Below, in pieces: positions 34,471-44,852 of a stretch of DNA of 64,000 nt. A program made the translations under genes and the position numbers. Origin of the DNA: Arachis hypogaea (lineage: Eukaryota; Streptophyta; Magnoliopsida; Fabales; Fabaceae); NCBI RefSeq assembly GCF_003086295.3, contig NC_092053.1, positions 81,963,671 to 82,027,670 of the forward strand, given 5' to 3'. The notes under the pieces were generated by a model that saw only the letters and a program-made list of their open reading frames with translations, was not told where the DNA came from and searched no databases. The number at the start of each line of letters is the position of its first letter. The stretch's first letter is position 1.

Positions 34471-34725
34471 CACAACTCTGGGCGTTCAGCGCCAGGTTGG
34501 TGCCCATTTTGGGCGTTCAACGCCCATTTGTAGCCCATTTATGGCGTTGAACGCCAGAACCATGCTTGTTCTGGGCATTCAGCGCTAGCTCCTTTCCAGG
34601 GTACAATTCTGGCATTCAGCGCCCAGATGATGCCCATTTTGGGCGTTCAGCGCCCAGATACTGCCCTTTTTGGGCGTTCAGCGCCAGAACCATGCTCTGT
34701 TCTGGCGTTGAACGCCAGGTAGATG
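34471..34725 (-). repeat. GGCGTT..AACGCC palindrome cluster (FIDEL-like fragment)
   Basis: Seven to eight short inverted repeats such as GGCGTTGAACGCC and GGGCGTTCAGCGCC, spaced 20-45 bp, between the PBS-proximal hairpin and ORF2. The same word type occurs in the U3 of this family's LTRs (36208-36325; 46985-47062). Confidence 0.82.
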
Positions 34726-34857
34726 CTTCCTCCAGGGTGTGATTTTCTTCTGTTGTTTTTGATTTCGTTTTCAATTTTTATATTTATTTTGTGACTCCAC
34801 ATGATCATGAACCTATAAAGACATATAACTAAGAAAAATATAGTTAGATAAATAAAA

Positions 34858-34875
34858 ATTGGGTTGCCTCCCAAC
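34858..34875 (-). promoter_or_regulatory. Conserved stem-loop, FIDEL-like copy
   Basis: On the minus strand GTTGGG-AGGCAA-CCCAAT. It is one of five related hairpins in the window (37790, 46179, 54218, 61125). Here it lies between the PBS and ORF2, which suggests that its ancestral place is the intergenic region in front of ORF2. Confidence 0.65.
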
Positions 34876-35021
34876 AAGCGCTTCTTTAATGTCAATAGCT
34901 TGACAGTGGGCTCTCATGGAGCCTCACAGATGTGCAGAGCTTTGTTGAGACTCTCCAACACCAAACTTAGAGTTTGGATATGGGAGTTCAACACCAAACT
35001 TAAAATTCATTGCTCTTTCTT

Positions 35022-35039
35022 TCCCTGGCAATGGCGCCA
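35022..35039 (-). promoter_or_regulatory. PBS of the FIDEL-like fragment (tRNA-Asp)
   Basis: TGGCGCCATTGCCAGGGA on the minus strand, two mismatches to the tRNA-Asp complement. It lies 6 nt from the LTR end at 35046. Confidence 0.82.
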
Positions 35040-35045
35040 AAAACA

Positions 35046-36696
35046 TGATGCCAATACCATGGTTCACAACTTCGCACAACTAACCAGCAAGTGCACTGGG
35101 TCATCCAAGTAATACCTTACGTGAGTAAGGGTCGAATCCCACGGAGATTGTTGGTATGAAGTAAGCTATGGTCACCTTGTAAATCTCAGTCAGGCGGATA
35201 TAAAATAATTATGGAGTTTTCAAAATTTAATAATAAAAGAAGGATAGAAATACTTATGTAATTCATTGGTTAGAATTTCGGATAAGCGTGTAGAGATGCT
35301 TTCGTTCCTGTGAACCTCTGCTTTCCTGCTATCTTCATCCAATCAATCTTACTCCTTTCTATGGCTGGCTTTATGTAAGGATGTCACCGGTGCCAATGGC
35401 TACTTTCGATCTCTCTCGGGAAAATGGTCCAAATGCTCTGTCACAGCACGGCTAATCGTCTGGAGGCATCACCTTTGTCGTTGGTTGCATCCTATTCCTC
35501 CCTGTGAAAATGGTCCGATGCGTTGTCACTGCATGGCTAATCATCTGGAGGTTCTCGATCATACTGGAATAGGATTTACTATCCTTTTGCGTCTGTCACT
35601 ACGCCCAGCACTCGCGAGTTTTGAGTTCGTCACAGTCATTCAATCCCAGAGTCCTACTCGGAATACCACGGACAAGGTTTAGACTTTCCGGACTCTCATG
35701 AATTCCGCCATCAATCTAGCTTATACCACGAAGATTCTGATTAAGAGATCTAAGAGATACTCATTCAATCTAATGTAGAACGGAAGTGGTTGTCAGGCAT
35801 GCATTCATAGGGAATGATGATGATTATCACGTTCATCTCATTTAGGTTGAAGTACGAATGAATATCTTAGAAGCGAAATAAGATGAATTGAATAGAAAAC
35901 AGTAGTACTTTGCATTAATCTTTGAGGAACAGCAAAGCTCCACACCTTAATCCATGGAGTGTAGAAACTCTACCGTTTGAAAATACATAAGTGAAGAGAG
36001 GGTAAGCATGGCCGAATGGCTAGCCCCCAAACGTGATCAATAGATCAAAATATAATCCAAAGATGTCTAATACAATAGTAAAAGGTCCTATTTATAATAA
36101 ACTAGCTACTAGGGTTTGCAGAAGTAAGTAATTGATGCATAAATCCACTTCCGGAGTCCACTTGGTGTGTGCTTGGGCTGAGCTTGAAGTCTACACGTGG
36201 AGAGGTCATTCTTGGAGTTGAACGCCAGCTTTTGTGCCAGTTTGGGCATTGAGCTCCACTTTGCAACTTGTTTCTGGCGCTGGACGCCAGAATTGGGCAG
36301 AGAGCTGGCGTTGAACGCCAGTTTGCGTCATCTAAACTTGGGCAAAGTATGGACTATTATATATTTCTGGAAAGCCATGGATGTCTACTTTCCAACGCAA
36401 TTAAAAGCGCGCCATTTTGATTTCTGCAGCTCCAGAAAATCCATTTTAAGTGCAGGGAGGTCAGAATCCAACAGCATCAGCAGTCCTTCTTCAACCTCTG
36501 AATCTGATTTTTGCTCAAGTCCCTCAATTTCAGCCAGAAAAGACCTGAAATCACAGAAAAATATACAAACTCATAGTAAAGTCCAGAAATGTGAATTTAA
36601 CATAAAAACTAATGAAAACATCCCTAAAAGTAACTAGATTCTACTAAAAACATACTAAAAACAATGCCAAAAAGCGTATAAATTATCCGCTCATCA
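35046..36696 (-). repeat. 5' LTR of the FIDEL-like fragment
   Basis: On the minus strand TGATGAGCGGATAATTTATA...GGTATTGGCATCA, 1651 bp. It matches the solo LTR at 46579-48053 along most of its length. U3 holds the GGCGTT palindromes and the shared module (36341-36438). U5 has the TACTTGGATGACC...GTGCACTTGC block. Confidence 0.88.
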
Positions 36697-36701
36697 ATAC
36701 T

Positions 36702-37719
36702 CAAGGAACTCCCATGATTACATGTGGAGAAACAAATGAAGAGCATAACATGAAGGAGATATTGGTGGAGAATGAGGGAAGTTGCTTCGTATTGGAACAA
36801 TTGGAGGAAGCTACAATTGTTGAAGAGGAAGAAGTGGTTGAAGACTTAGGAGATGCAGAACCACCTTGGGAGTCTAGGATTGAAGAAAATTCTTCCAAGA
36901 TGATTGAATTTGATGCTAAGGAGGAATGTGCACAGCCTCCAAGGCATATCCCTTATGAAGAATTGGATGGGATAGAGCAAGAATTGAGTCCCCTTTGTGA
37001 TGAAGGTCAAGCATCAAGTCTTAGTGGTGAAGAATCCTTTGAGCATGAAGAACCTTCTCCTGTTGGGTTTGAAAGCGTTGTGGAGGTAAATTTTCCTCAC
37101 CCTCCCAATTATGACTTGAGTATAGGAAAAGGCTTAGATAATATTGTTGAACAAAGGATCACATTTGAGAAAACTTGTGAAGAGGTGGAGATACTTAGAA
37201 AAAGGATGATGGGAATTGAATACGCTTTGTCAAGACCCTTGGACACTTCTTTACCTAGGTTGCCATCTACTCCTTCATTTGAGTGGGTGAAATTCATTTC
37301 TATTAGTTTTATTATACCACTTGAATATGGTTTGCTTGAAACGGATGGCCAACTTAGGGAGCTTTGTGGGATGAAGCGTAAAAGAAAAATGTTTTATGGT
37401 TGGCGTTGCAAATCAAGGCTCATTATGGTTGATGCTTCAAACATGAGATGTAAAGGTTGGAGTAGTGCGCAATTAGAGGGGTCTAGGAGGGTTGTCGGCC
37501 ACTTTATTGAAAATTCACCTTTCACCACCCCGTTGGACTAATAATGATGATCAACTTGAAGACGGGTGTAAAAATAAAGTGTGGGATCCTGGATCACAAA
37601 ACGATGATCAACTCTGGGAGCCCCAAGCTTATAAAGAACTCCATCAACACTTGGTGCAACAAATAAGAAATCTTGGGGCACAATGGAGAACCAAGCATTG
37701 GTGGGAGTTCCGAGATTAA
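36702..37719 (+). pseudogene. Element C single ORF, copy 1, C-terminal half (acidic, then W/C domain)
   Basis: It continues in phase from 33516 once the insertion and one duplicated ATACT are left out. A Glu-rich region (EEEEVVEDLGDAEPPWESRI and on) leads to a conserved C-terminal domain of about 150 residues: FEWVKFISISFIIPLEYGLL, RELCGMKRKRKM, then KGWSSAQLEGSRR. A 1-nt change near 37530 shifts the frame; the true end, KHWWEFRD-stop, is at 37719. The same domain is in copy 2 and in F. No catalytic motif is seen. An RNA- or protein-binding structural role is only a guess. Confidence 0.68.
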
Positions 37720-37789
37720 TTCAAGCACAAGCCACGTCGATGAAGAGCCCCACATAAGTCCAACTTAAGGACAATAAACAAAAGTGCTA

Positions 37790-37807
37790 GGTGGGAGACA
37801 CCCCACC
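37790..37807 (+). promoter_or_regulatory. Conserved stem-loop behind the C ORF, copy 1
   Basis: GGTGGG-AGACAC-CCCACC, 71 nt after the stop codon, directly followed by ATGGTAACA, a 5'-splice-like GTAAC. Compared with the GTTGGG/CCCAAC version in N2 the second base pair is changed on both sides. Confidence 0.7.
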
Positions 37808-38008
37808 ATGGTAACATCCTTTCATTTTTTTTCTCTTTTGTACATATTAGTAAAATAAGTTTAATTTCATGTTTTGTTTGATTAGTTGAGTTTGATTGGG
37901 AGTCTATTAGGTTAAATAAGATTTTATGATGTTTTGGTAGCTATTTAGAGGTTTGGAATGCTTGGTTTGGTGCAAAAACATAGAAAAATTTTGAAAAATA
38001 GAACACCA

Positions 38009-38310
38009 TCCACGCGTACGCGTGCTTTACGTGTATGTGGGCCCAAGTATTTTCGGCCATCCACGCGCACACGTCATGTATGCGTATGCGTGGATTGAAT
38101 TTTTCCACTTCCCATACATTCACCCGAGAGTTATGCCTGACGTGTGCCAGGTTTGTGCCCAGGGCACGCGCATGCGTATCTTGCGCATACGTGTCGACTC
38201 TCTGCTTTTCCATGCACGCGTACGCGTCAGCCACGCGTACGCGTCGCCTCCATTTTATCAATCCACGCTTACGCGCACATGACGCGCACGCGTGGATTGC
38301 CCTGTTTCAC
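38009..38310 (+). repeat. ACGCGTACGCGT block in the C 3' region, copy 1
   Basis: About eight CACGCGTACGCGTG-like words with point variants, CpG-dense in an AT-rich setting, followed by a CTTT-rich pyrimidine tract and TTAG tetranucleotides (38417-38435). The same arrangement is in J (8405-8610), C copy 2 and F. Confidence 0.85.
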
Positions 38311-39362
38311 TCACCTTCTTTTCTTCTCTTCTTTCCATTCCTTTCCTTCTTCTCTTCTCTTTCCACCCTTCAAACATCCTCCAACACTACCAAGCATCAT
38401 GTAACACCATTTCTTTTAGTTAGTTAGTTAGTTTAATTTTTGTTTCCATTATAAGTGTTGGATTACTAATCTTGTTTACCATTTACTGATGCTTATTACT
38501 AATAGGATGTTATCTTAACATTATTGTAGTTAATTGTCATTGTTGGATTCTTTTGTTGAGGTTGTATTTGGTTACTTGGTTTGAAATTTTTCTTGTTTAA
38601 CACTTTTGAATACCAAGTACTTGTTACATTGCCTTCATGCATCTTACCTCTTTGAATTGCATGTTTTGGCCACCATGCATTCATCATCTATTGTTAGGCA
38701 ATTGTATATTATCAATATATTTTTTTAGGATGCTTGTTCTAATTGATCATCACCTATTTCATGCATTGAAATTGTGGAATTGTGAAATTGGATCAAAGCT
38801 TACCTAGTGACATATTTTTGAGCTTTGTAAAGCTTTGTGGGCCATGCTTGCTATGTGATTGATTTCCACTTCTATCTTCTTTTTCCTAAGTTCTATAGCA
38901 TCCATGTGTTTCACCTCTATGTCACTTAGGTGTTGCAATAACTTCAATATGTGTCATTGATTGTTGTGTCGAGTTTCATATACTATTTTGTTCACTAAGT
39001 CTACATACACATCAATCAATGTCCATGCATCATCCAATTTCACAATTGCTTGATTAATTGCTTGAATGCTTCCATACCTCTTCGCTACTTGTGTGGTTGA
39101 CTTAACCTACAAGTCTTTTGAAGTATTTCAAGCACACTAGAATGAGTGAAATGTGTGTCTTCTTTTGTATAATTGTGACCTGGTTTCTAAATACTAGAGT
39201 GTGAGTTCTAAACCGCATGCAAGTTAGGACCCACACACTTATTTTTCATTAATGTCACACTAATTCACTCACTCAATTCTAGTGATTTACCTCATTCCAA
39301 CAATCTATGCTTCCTTGCTTGTGCATCTACTTGTCTTATTATCTCCTGTTTCTATGTTCAGG

Positions 39363-39503
39363 ATGAGTCATCATAAGCAAAAACGGAAGCGGGAGAAGAA
39401 CACGCAGCATCGGTTGACCTACCAGCTGAAGGTAGCAACTAGGAAAGTCGCCGTACCCCCTATGCTCATCTTTGGATACACCGAGGACGGTGCAAACTTT
39501 TAA
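39363..39503 (+). CDS. Small basic ORF in the C 3' region (46 residues)
   Basis: Starts MSHHKQKRKREKNTQHRLTY and ends PPMLIFGYTEDGANF. The N-terminal half is strongly basic, as are the N-termini of ORF2 in E and H. The end TEDGANF-stop-AAGTTTGGGGAGGTCG parallels IEDDAMI-stop-AAGTGTGGGGAGGTCG in H, so I read it as an ORF2 deletion remnant that kept both ends. A pyrimidine-rich tract and TATGTTCAG directly precede it (39340-39361), resembling a 3' splice site. J has a decayed copy; C copy 2 has lost it. Whether it is translated is unknown. Confidence 0.45.
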   Translation: MSHHKQKRKREKNTQHRLTYQLKVATRKVAVPPMLIFGYTEDGANF

Positions 39504-41019
39504 GTTTGGGGAGGTCGTCCGACCGCTCGGCATTTTTGGGTGACAAGTTTCTAATCACAACACTTTTGCATTTCATTTTTAGGTCTTTTAGGATTTTTGG
39601 TTGCATTGCATACGTATATATTAAGCTTAGTCAAAATCACAATATTTTTCAAGAATTTTTATCTATAGGGCACCCCTATTGATTGAAAAAAAATTTTTTT
39701 TTTAGAACATGCTTGAATTATGTACTTTGTGGATCATGTTTTTAGCTAAGAACACAAGCATGTGAGATTTGAGCCTAATTGTGTGGTTACATCATACATA
39801 ACCACTTACTTTCATTCTTGTGTGCATTATTCTCTTCCTATGATTGTAATCTTTGGTTTGTTTGATTCTTTATTTCCATTACTTTGTGTATACATGCATT
39901 TACATGATTGAGGCCATTGATCAAATAGCTCACTTACCCAAATAGCCTACCTTTTATCTTCCATTGTTAGCCAATTTTGAGCCTATGCTTAACCCACTTG
40001 TTCTTAGTTGTAGCACATTACAAGCCTAAGTGAAAAACAATAAATGTCCTTAATTTGAATCTTTGATTAGCTTAGGCTAGTGAGAGTATTCATCATTTGA
40101 TTTTGGGAGAGTTGGGAACATTGGGTATAGATAAAAGTGTGTTTTTGTATTTGTGTTGAGAATCTTGGGAATTGGAAACATACTCATGTATTAATCATAT
40201 GTAAACCATATTCATTGATGTTCTTGTATAAATTTTAGTTTGAAAAGAAAAAAAAAGAGAAAAACAAATATATATATATATATATATATAAGAAGAAAAA
40301 GAAAATATATAGAAAAGAAAGAAAAAGAATTGCAATAAAAAGGGGACAAAGTGCCCCAAAGTCAAGGTTCAATAAAAATCAATACATATGTGTGGTGATC
40401 AAAAGAGAATACATGAGTGTGTAGAAAAGTGAAGAATGGATAGCTAGGTTTGTTTAGAATTGTATAGGTTGTCATAGGTTAGGTGGGAAGTTTAAGTTGA
40501 TCAAAGATTCAAATCTCTAGCTCACTTGACCATATGCATCCTACCTTAACCCTAGCCCCATTACAACCTATGGGAAAGCCCTCATGATATTTGTATGCAT
40601 GCATGAATTAATTATTGATTGTTAGATGAGAAACAAATCTTGAAAAGCATGATTAGGGGAGAATTGAGTGAATCAACCCCATACACTTGAGCGACTAGAG
40701 CGGATACACATCCGGTGAGGGTTCGATTGCTCAATTATATGTTTCCACCCATGATCATCTCTTTTCTTGCAAGTTTCTAAAATCTTTTTAATAATTCAAT
40801 TCAATTGTGGGTTTGATTTGACTTCTATGGCTTTAGCCCTTATACTTATATATGTATTCTTGGAAGTTGACTTGTTTTGACCAAGTAATTGCATTCATGT
40901 AGGTAGATTGCATATAGATAGATTGTAGATAGTCAATTTGCATTGAATAAATGTTAATACCCTTTGCTTATTTCTTGATTTTAGAATGAGGACATGCTTA
41001 GTTTAAGTGTTGGGAGATT
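39504..41019 (+). other. 3' tail and polypurine tract of C, internal region 1
   Basis: Noncoding, homologous to J (5859-7308) and H. A first purine motif AAGTTTGGGGAGG lies at 39503-39515, and the polypurine tract proper, GTTTAAGTGTTGGGAGATT, at 41001-41019 touches LTR 2. A TA microsatellite is at 40268-40291. No ORF is of interest. Confidence 0.7.
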
Positions 41020-42511
41020 TGATAACCCCCGACTTCGTGGTTTATCTTGTGGTTATTTTGGGGGATTTTATCACCTTTTCTCACATTTATTCAATGAAAT
41101 AGCATGGTTTTGTAGTTCTCCCTTGAATTGTGTTTAAGTGTAAAAATATGCTTTTTAGGCCTTAAATTGGTGATTTTAATTCACTTTAATTCCATTCGAT
41201 GCCTTGTTGTGTTTGTTGAGTGATTTCAGGTTCATAAGGGAAGTATTGGATGGAAGAAATGAGGAGAAAAGCATGCAAAAGGGAGAATGCATGAAGAAAC
41301 AAAGATTGGGAGTGCATCAATGGACGCGCACGCGTACAAGGCGCGCACGCGCAAAAGTAGATTCGCATAGAGACGCGCAAGCATACATGACGCGTCCGCG
41401 CGGATGAAGAATTTGCCAATCGACGCGCACGCGCGCATGGCGCGCACACGGCGATACTCTCACGTGGCCCACTTAAAGGCAAAACACTGGGGGCAATTTC
41501 TGAGCTGCCCAGGCCCAAATCCAACTTGTTTCTGAGTGTATTTCATGCAGAATTGAAGTCCAAGCAAAGGGGGAGCAATTAGTTTAGCCAACATGAACCT
41601 TTAGTTAGTTTTCTAGAGAGAGAAGCTCCATCTTCTCTCTAGAATTACGAAATAGGATTAGGTTTAGTTCTTAGATCTAGGTTTAATTCATGCTTTGATT
41701 TACTTTTCTTTTGTAATTTCATCTTCTTCTACATCTCCTCTCTCTAGTTTAGCATTTAATTCTTGTAATTATCTACTTTTATGTTGATGCACCTTTGTTC
41801 TTCCATTTTCCTTTAATGCAATTTATGATTTATCTTCCTTTATTGTTCATTTGATTTGTTGTTATTTAATTCCTTGCAATTGAGTAGTGTAGATTTACTT
41901 TCCTTGCAATTTTACTATGTTTTCCTTTTATGCCTTCCAAGTGTTTGATAAAATGCTTGGTTGGATTTTAGAGTAGAATTTTATGCTCTTGGCTTGGGAA
42001 GGTAACTTAGGAACTCTTGAGTTACTAATGTCCAAGTGATTGACGATTGGGAGTCGTTAACGCTAGATCTTGCTAATTGATTTGGTTTAGAACTAGGACT
42101 TATGTTCTTGGATTGACAAAGTTCACTTGACTTTCCTTTATTAGTTAGAGGATGACTTAGCGGGGTTGATCCTTGCCAATTCTCATGTTGTTGTTAGTGA
42201 TAAGGATAGAGATCCTTGACCGCCAACCTTTGCCAAGACCTTTTTAGTTGTTAGTTTATTTTCATTGCTATTTACATTTCATGTCTCTTATCCCAAAAAC
42301 CCCAAAACATCTCATAACCAATAACAAGACACTTTGTTGCAATTCCTAGGGAGAACGACCCGAGGTTTAAATACTTCAGTTTATAGATTTTAGGAGTTTG
42401 TACTAGTGACAAACAAATTTTTGCATGAAAGGACTATTGTTTGGTTTAGAAACTATACTTACAACGAGAATTCATTTGTGAATTTCTAAACCATCAACAG
42501 TCTTCTCATCA
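41020..42511 (+). repeat. Element C LTR 2 (middle)
   Basis: 1492 bp, followed by its own PBS and preceded by a polypurine tract, so it serves as 3' LTR of internal region 1 and 5' LTR of internal region 2. The GC block (41325-41450) is richer in intact ACGCGC words than in LTR 1. Confidence 0.92.
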
Positions 42512-42514
42512 AAA

Positions 42515-42532
42515 TGGCGCCGTTGCCGGGGA
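42515..42532 (+). promoter_or_regulatory. PBS of C internal region 2 (tRNA-Asp)
   Basis: TGGCGCCGTTGCCGGGGA, 18 of 18 complementary to tRNA-Asp, 3 nt after LTR 2. Copy 1 has one change here. Confidence 0.9.
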
Positions 42533-42672
42533 ATTGCAATGGTGTTGTGTTATTGGTTATTGTATATATGTGAATATTCTGAATAGCTTGATTTTTGGAT
42601 TGCTTGTTAGTCTTTTCTAGTTTAGGACTTTGTTTCATTATTTTTTTATTAGCTTTATTTTCTCTTTTCACT

Positions 42673-43299
42673 ATGAATTCTCACCTTGGCTATGAGTTTG
42701 GTTCTAACTATGTTGTAGGAAATAGGAGCTACAATGAGGATGTGTATCAAGGATGGGACAATCAAAGGTGGGAGGAGCCATATGCATATGATCAATCTTC
42801 ATGGCAACAACCTCCACCAATACACTATGAACAAGAGCCATTCTATGATGCATATCAATCCAATGGCTATGGTGAATCTCCTTGTGATTTTCAGGAACCA
42901 CCACCATATGCCTATGAGCCATATCCTCAACATAACCTTCAACCATACTCACAAGCCCCTTCTTACCAACCTTCTTCAGATGACCCTAATCCATATCCAT
43001 CCTACCAACAATCATATGAGCCATATGAACCACACATAGAGCCACCACAAGTCCAACATCAACATTTTCAAGAGCCGCCCCCTCCATATTATTACCAAGA
43101 TGAACCACCTCCAATATATGAAAACTTTCAACCAGAAGATGAACTCTACTTTCTACCACAACCTCCTATGGAAGAATACTCATGTCCTTCAATCTAAGAG
43201 CCATATGATCCTACTCATGATATCCAAGTGGAACAAGAGTCAAGGGATCGTCTCAAGGAAGTATTGGATCAATTTCAAGCAACCATAGAGTGTGTTGTA
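42673..43299 (+). pseudogene. Element C single ORF, copy 2, N-terminal half
   Basis: Starts at ATG 42673 and is the better-kept copy of the Tyr/Pro/Gln-rich domain: words such as YEPYPQHN, PSYQQSYEPYEP and PPPPYYYQDEPPP occur, about one Tyr in eight residues. It is open for 174 codons to TAA 43195-43197, where copy 1 has CAA. Solo LTR 43300-44847 follows after the TTGTA duplication. The frame between the stop and the insertion is still readable (KEVLDQFQATIECVV). Confidence 0.75.
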
Positions 43300-44847
43300 T
43301 GATAAATCCCATATTTAGGGTTTATCTTGTGTTCAATTCAAAGGGTTTTGTCAACCTTTCTCCCATTTATCCAATGAAATAGCATGGTTTTGTAAATTCT
43401 CCTTTAATTGTGCTTAAGAGTGAAAACATGATTTTTATGTCCTTAATTGTTTAATCTTTATTTACTTTTGATTCCATTAGATGCCTTGATATGTTTGTTA
43501 AGTGATTTCAGATTTAGGAGGCAAAGATTGGATCAAGGGAATGAAGGAAAAGCATGTAAAATCGAGAACTCATGAAGAAATGAAGGAATCGCAAAAGCTG
43601 TCAAGTCGACCTCTTCGTACTTAAACGACCATAACTTGAGCTACAGAAGTCTAAATGATACGGTTCTAGTTGCGTTAGAAAGATAACATCTGGGGCTTCG
43701 AAATGATATAGGATTTGCTATAGTTTCATTCGCGCATAAGGGCGCGCACGCGCACGGTGCGCGGACGCGCCGATGGTGGCACATGCTTCACTTAATGCAA
43801 CCCATGGCCAGCGATTTTAGAAGCCTTGTGGGCCCAATCTAACCCATTTCTGAATCTATTTAAGCCAAGGATTGAAGGGGAATCAACATACTTTAGATAC
43901 TTTACATACTTTTGATCATTAGTTTAGTTTAGGTTAGTTTTAGAGAGAGAAGCTCTCACTTCTCTCTAGGATTAGGATAAGGTTTTAGATCTAGATTAGA
44001 AATTCTTAGATCTAGTTTAATTTCATGTTTTGATTTACTTTTCCTTTTGCAATTCTTCTTCTTCTACCTTTCTTCTCTCTAGTTTAGCATTTAATTCTTG
44101 TAATCCTTTACTTTTATGTTCATGCACTTTTGTTTCTTCTATTTTTATTTCAATGCACTTTATGTTTTCATGTTCCTTTATTGTTCATTTGATTTGTTGT
44201 TGTTTAATTTCTTGTAATTGAGTAGTGTAGATTTACTTTCCTTGCTATTTTATAATGCTTTCCTTTTATGCCTTCTAAGTGTTTGATAAAATGCTTAGTT
44301 GGATTTTAGAGTAGATTTTAGTGCTCTTGGCTTGGGAAGGTAACTTAGGAACTCTTGAGTTACTAATGGCCAAGTGATTGACGATTGGGAGCCATTAACT
44401 CTAGATCTCACTAATTGAATTGGTGGAGAACTAGGAATTATGGACTTGGATTGACATAGCTTATTTGACTTTCCTTTATTAGTTAGAGGATGACTTAATG
44501 GGGTTGATCCCTTGCCAATTCTCATATTGTGGTTAGTGATTAGGATAGAGATTCTTGACCACCAAACTTTGCCAAGACCTTTTTAGCCATTAGTTTACTT
44601 TCTTTGCCATTTATATTTATGTTTCTCACCCAAAATCCCAAAAATACCTTATAACCAATAACAAGGCACTTTATTGTAATTCCTAGGGAGAACGACCCGA
44701 GATTTGAATACTTCGGTTTATAAATTTAGGGGTTCGTTACTTGTGACAAACAATCTTTTGTATGAAAGGACTATTGTTAGTTTAGAAACTATACTTACAA
44801 CGAGATTTCAATTGTGAATTCTAGACCACACAAAAGTCCTCTCATTA
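43300..44847 (+). repeat. Solo LTR in the C copy 2 ORF
   Basis: TGATAAATCC...CTCTCATTA, 1548 bp, flanked by TTGTA (43295-43299) and TTGTG (44848-44852); the empty site is readable in copy 1 (GTGTTGTGCAAC, 33271-33282). The terminal CA has become TA. It is related to LTR C in R-U5 but has a different U3 that carries the shared U3 module (43632-43720) and a short GCGCGCACGCGC block (43735-43775). Confidence 0.88.
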
Positions 44848-44852
44848 TTGTG

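Larger units (their letters stand above)
33517..36696 (-). mobile_element. FIDEL-like one-LTR fragment with perfect target duplication
   Basis: The minus-strand order is LTR (36696-35046), PBS, hairpin, palindromes, then the first about 146 codons of ORF2, ending abruptly at 33517 in ...AGAGTCA. Both sides carry ATACT (33512-33516 and 36697-36701), and the empty site is seen at 45081-45090 in copy 2 of C. The 3' half and 3' LTR are absent although the 5-bp duplication is intact. Confidence 0.88.

Noticed and set aside
40268..40291. TA repeats as MITE ends or target duplications
   Set aside because: The runs in C1 and C2 are at one homologous place and expand as microsatellites; no terminal inverted repeats flank them.
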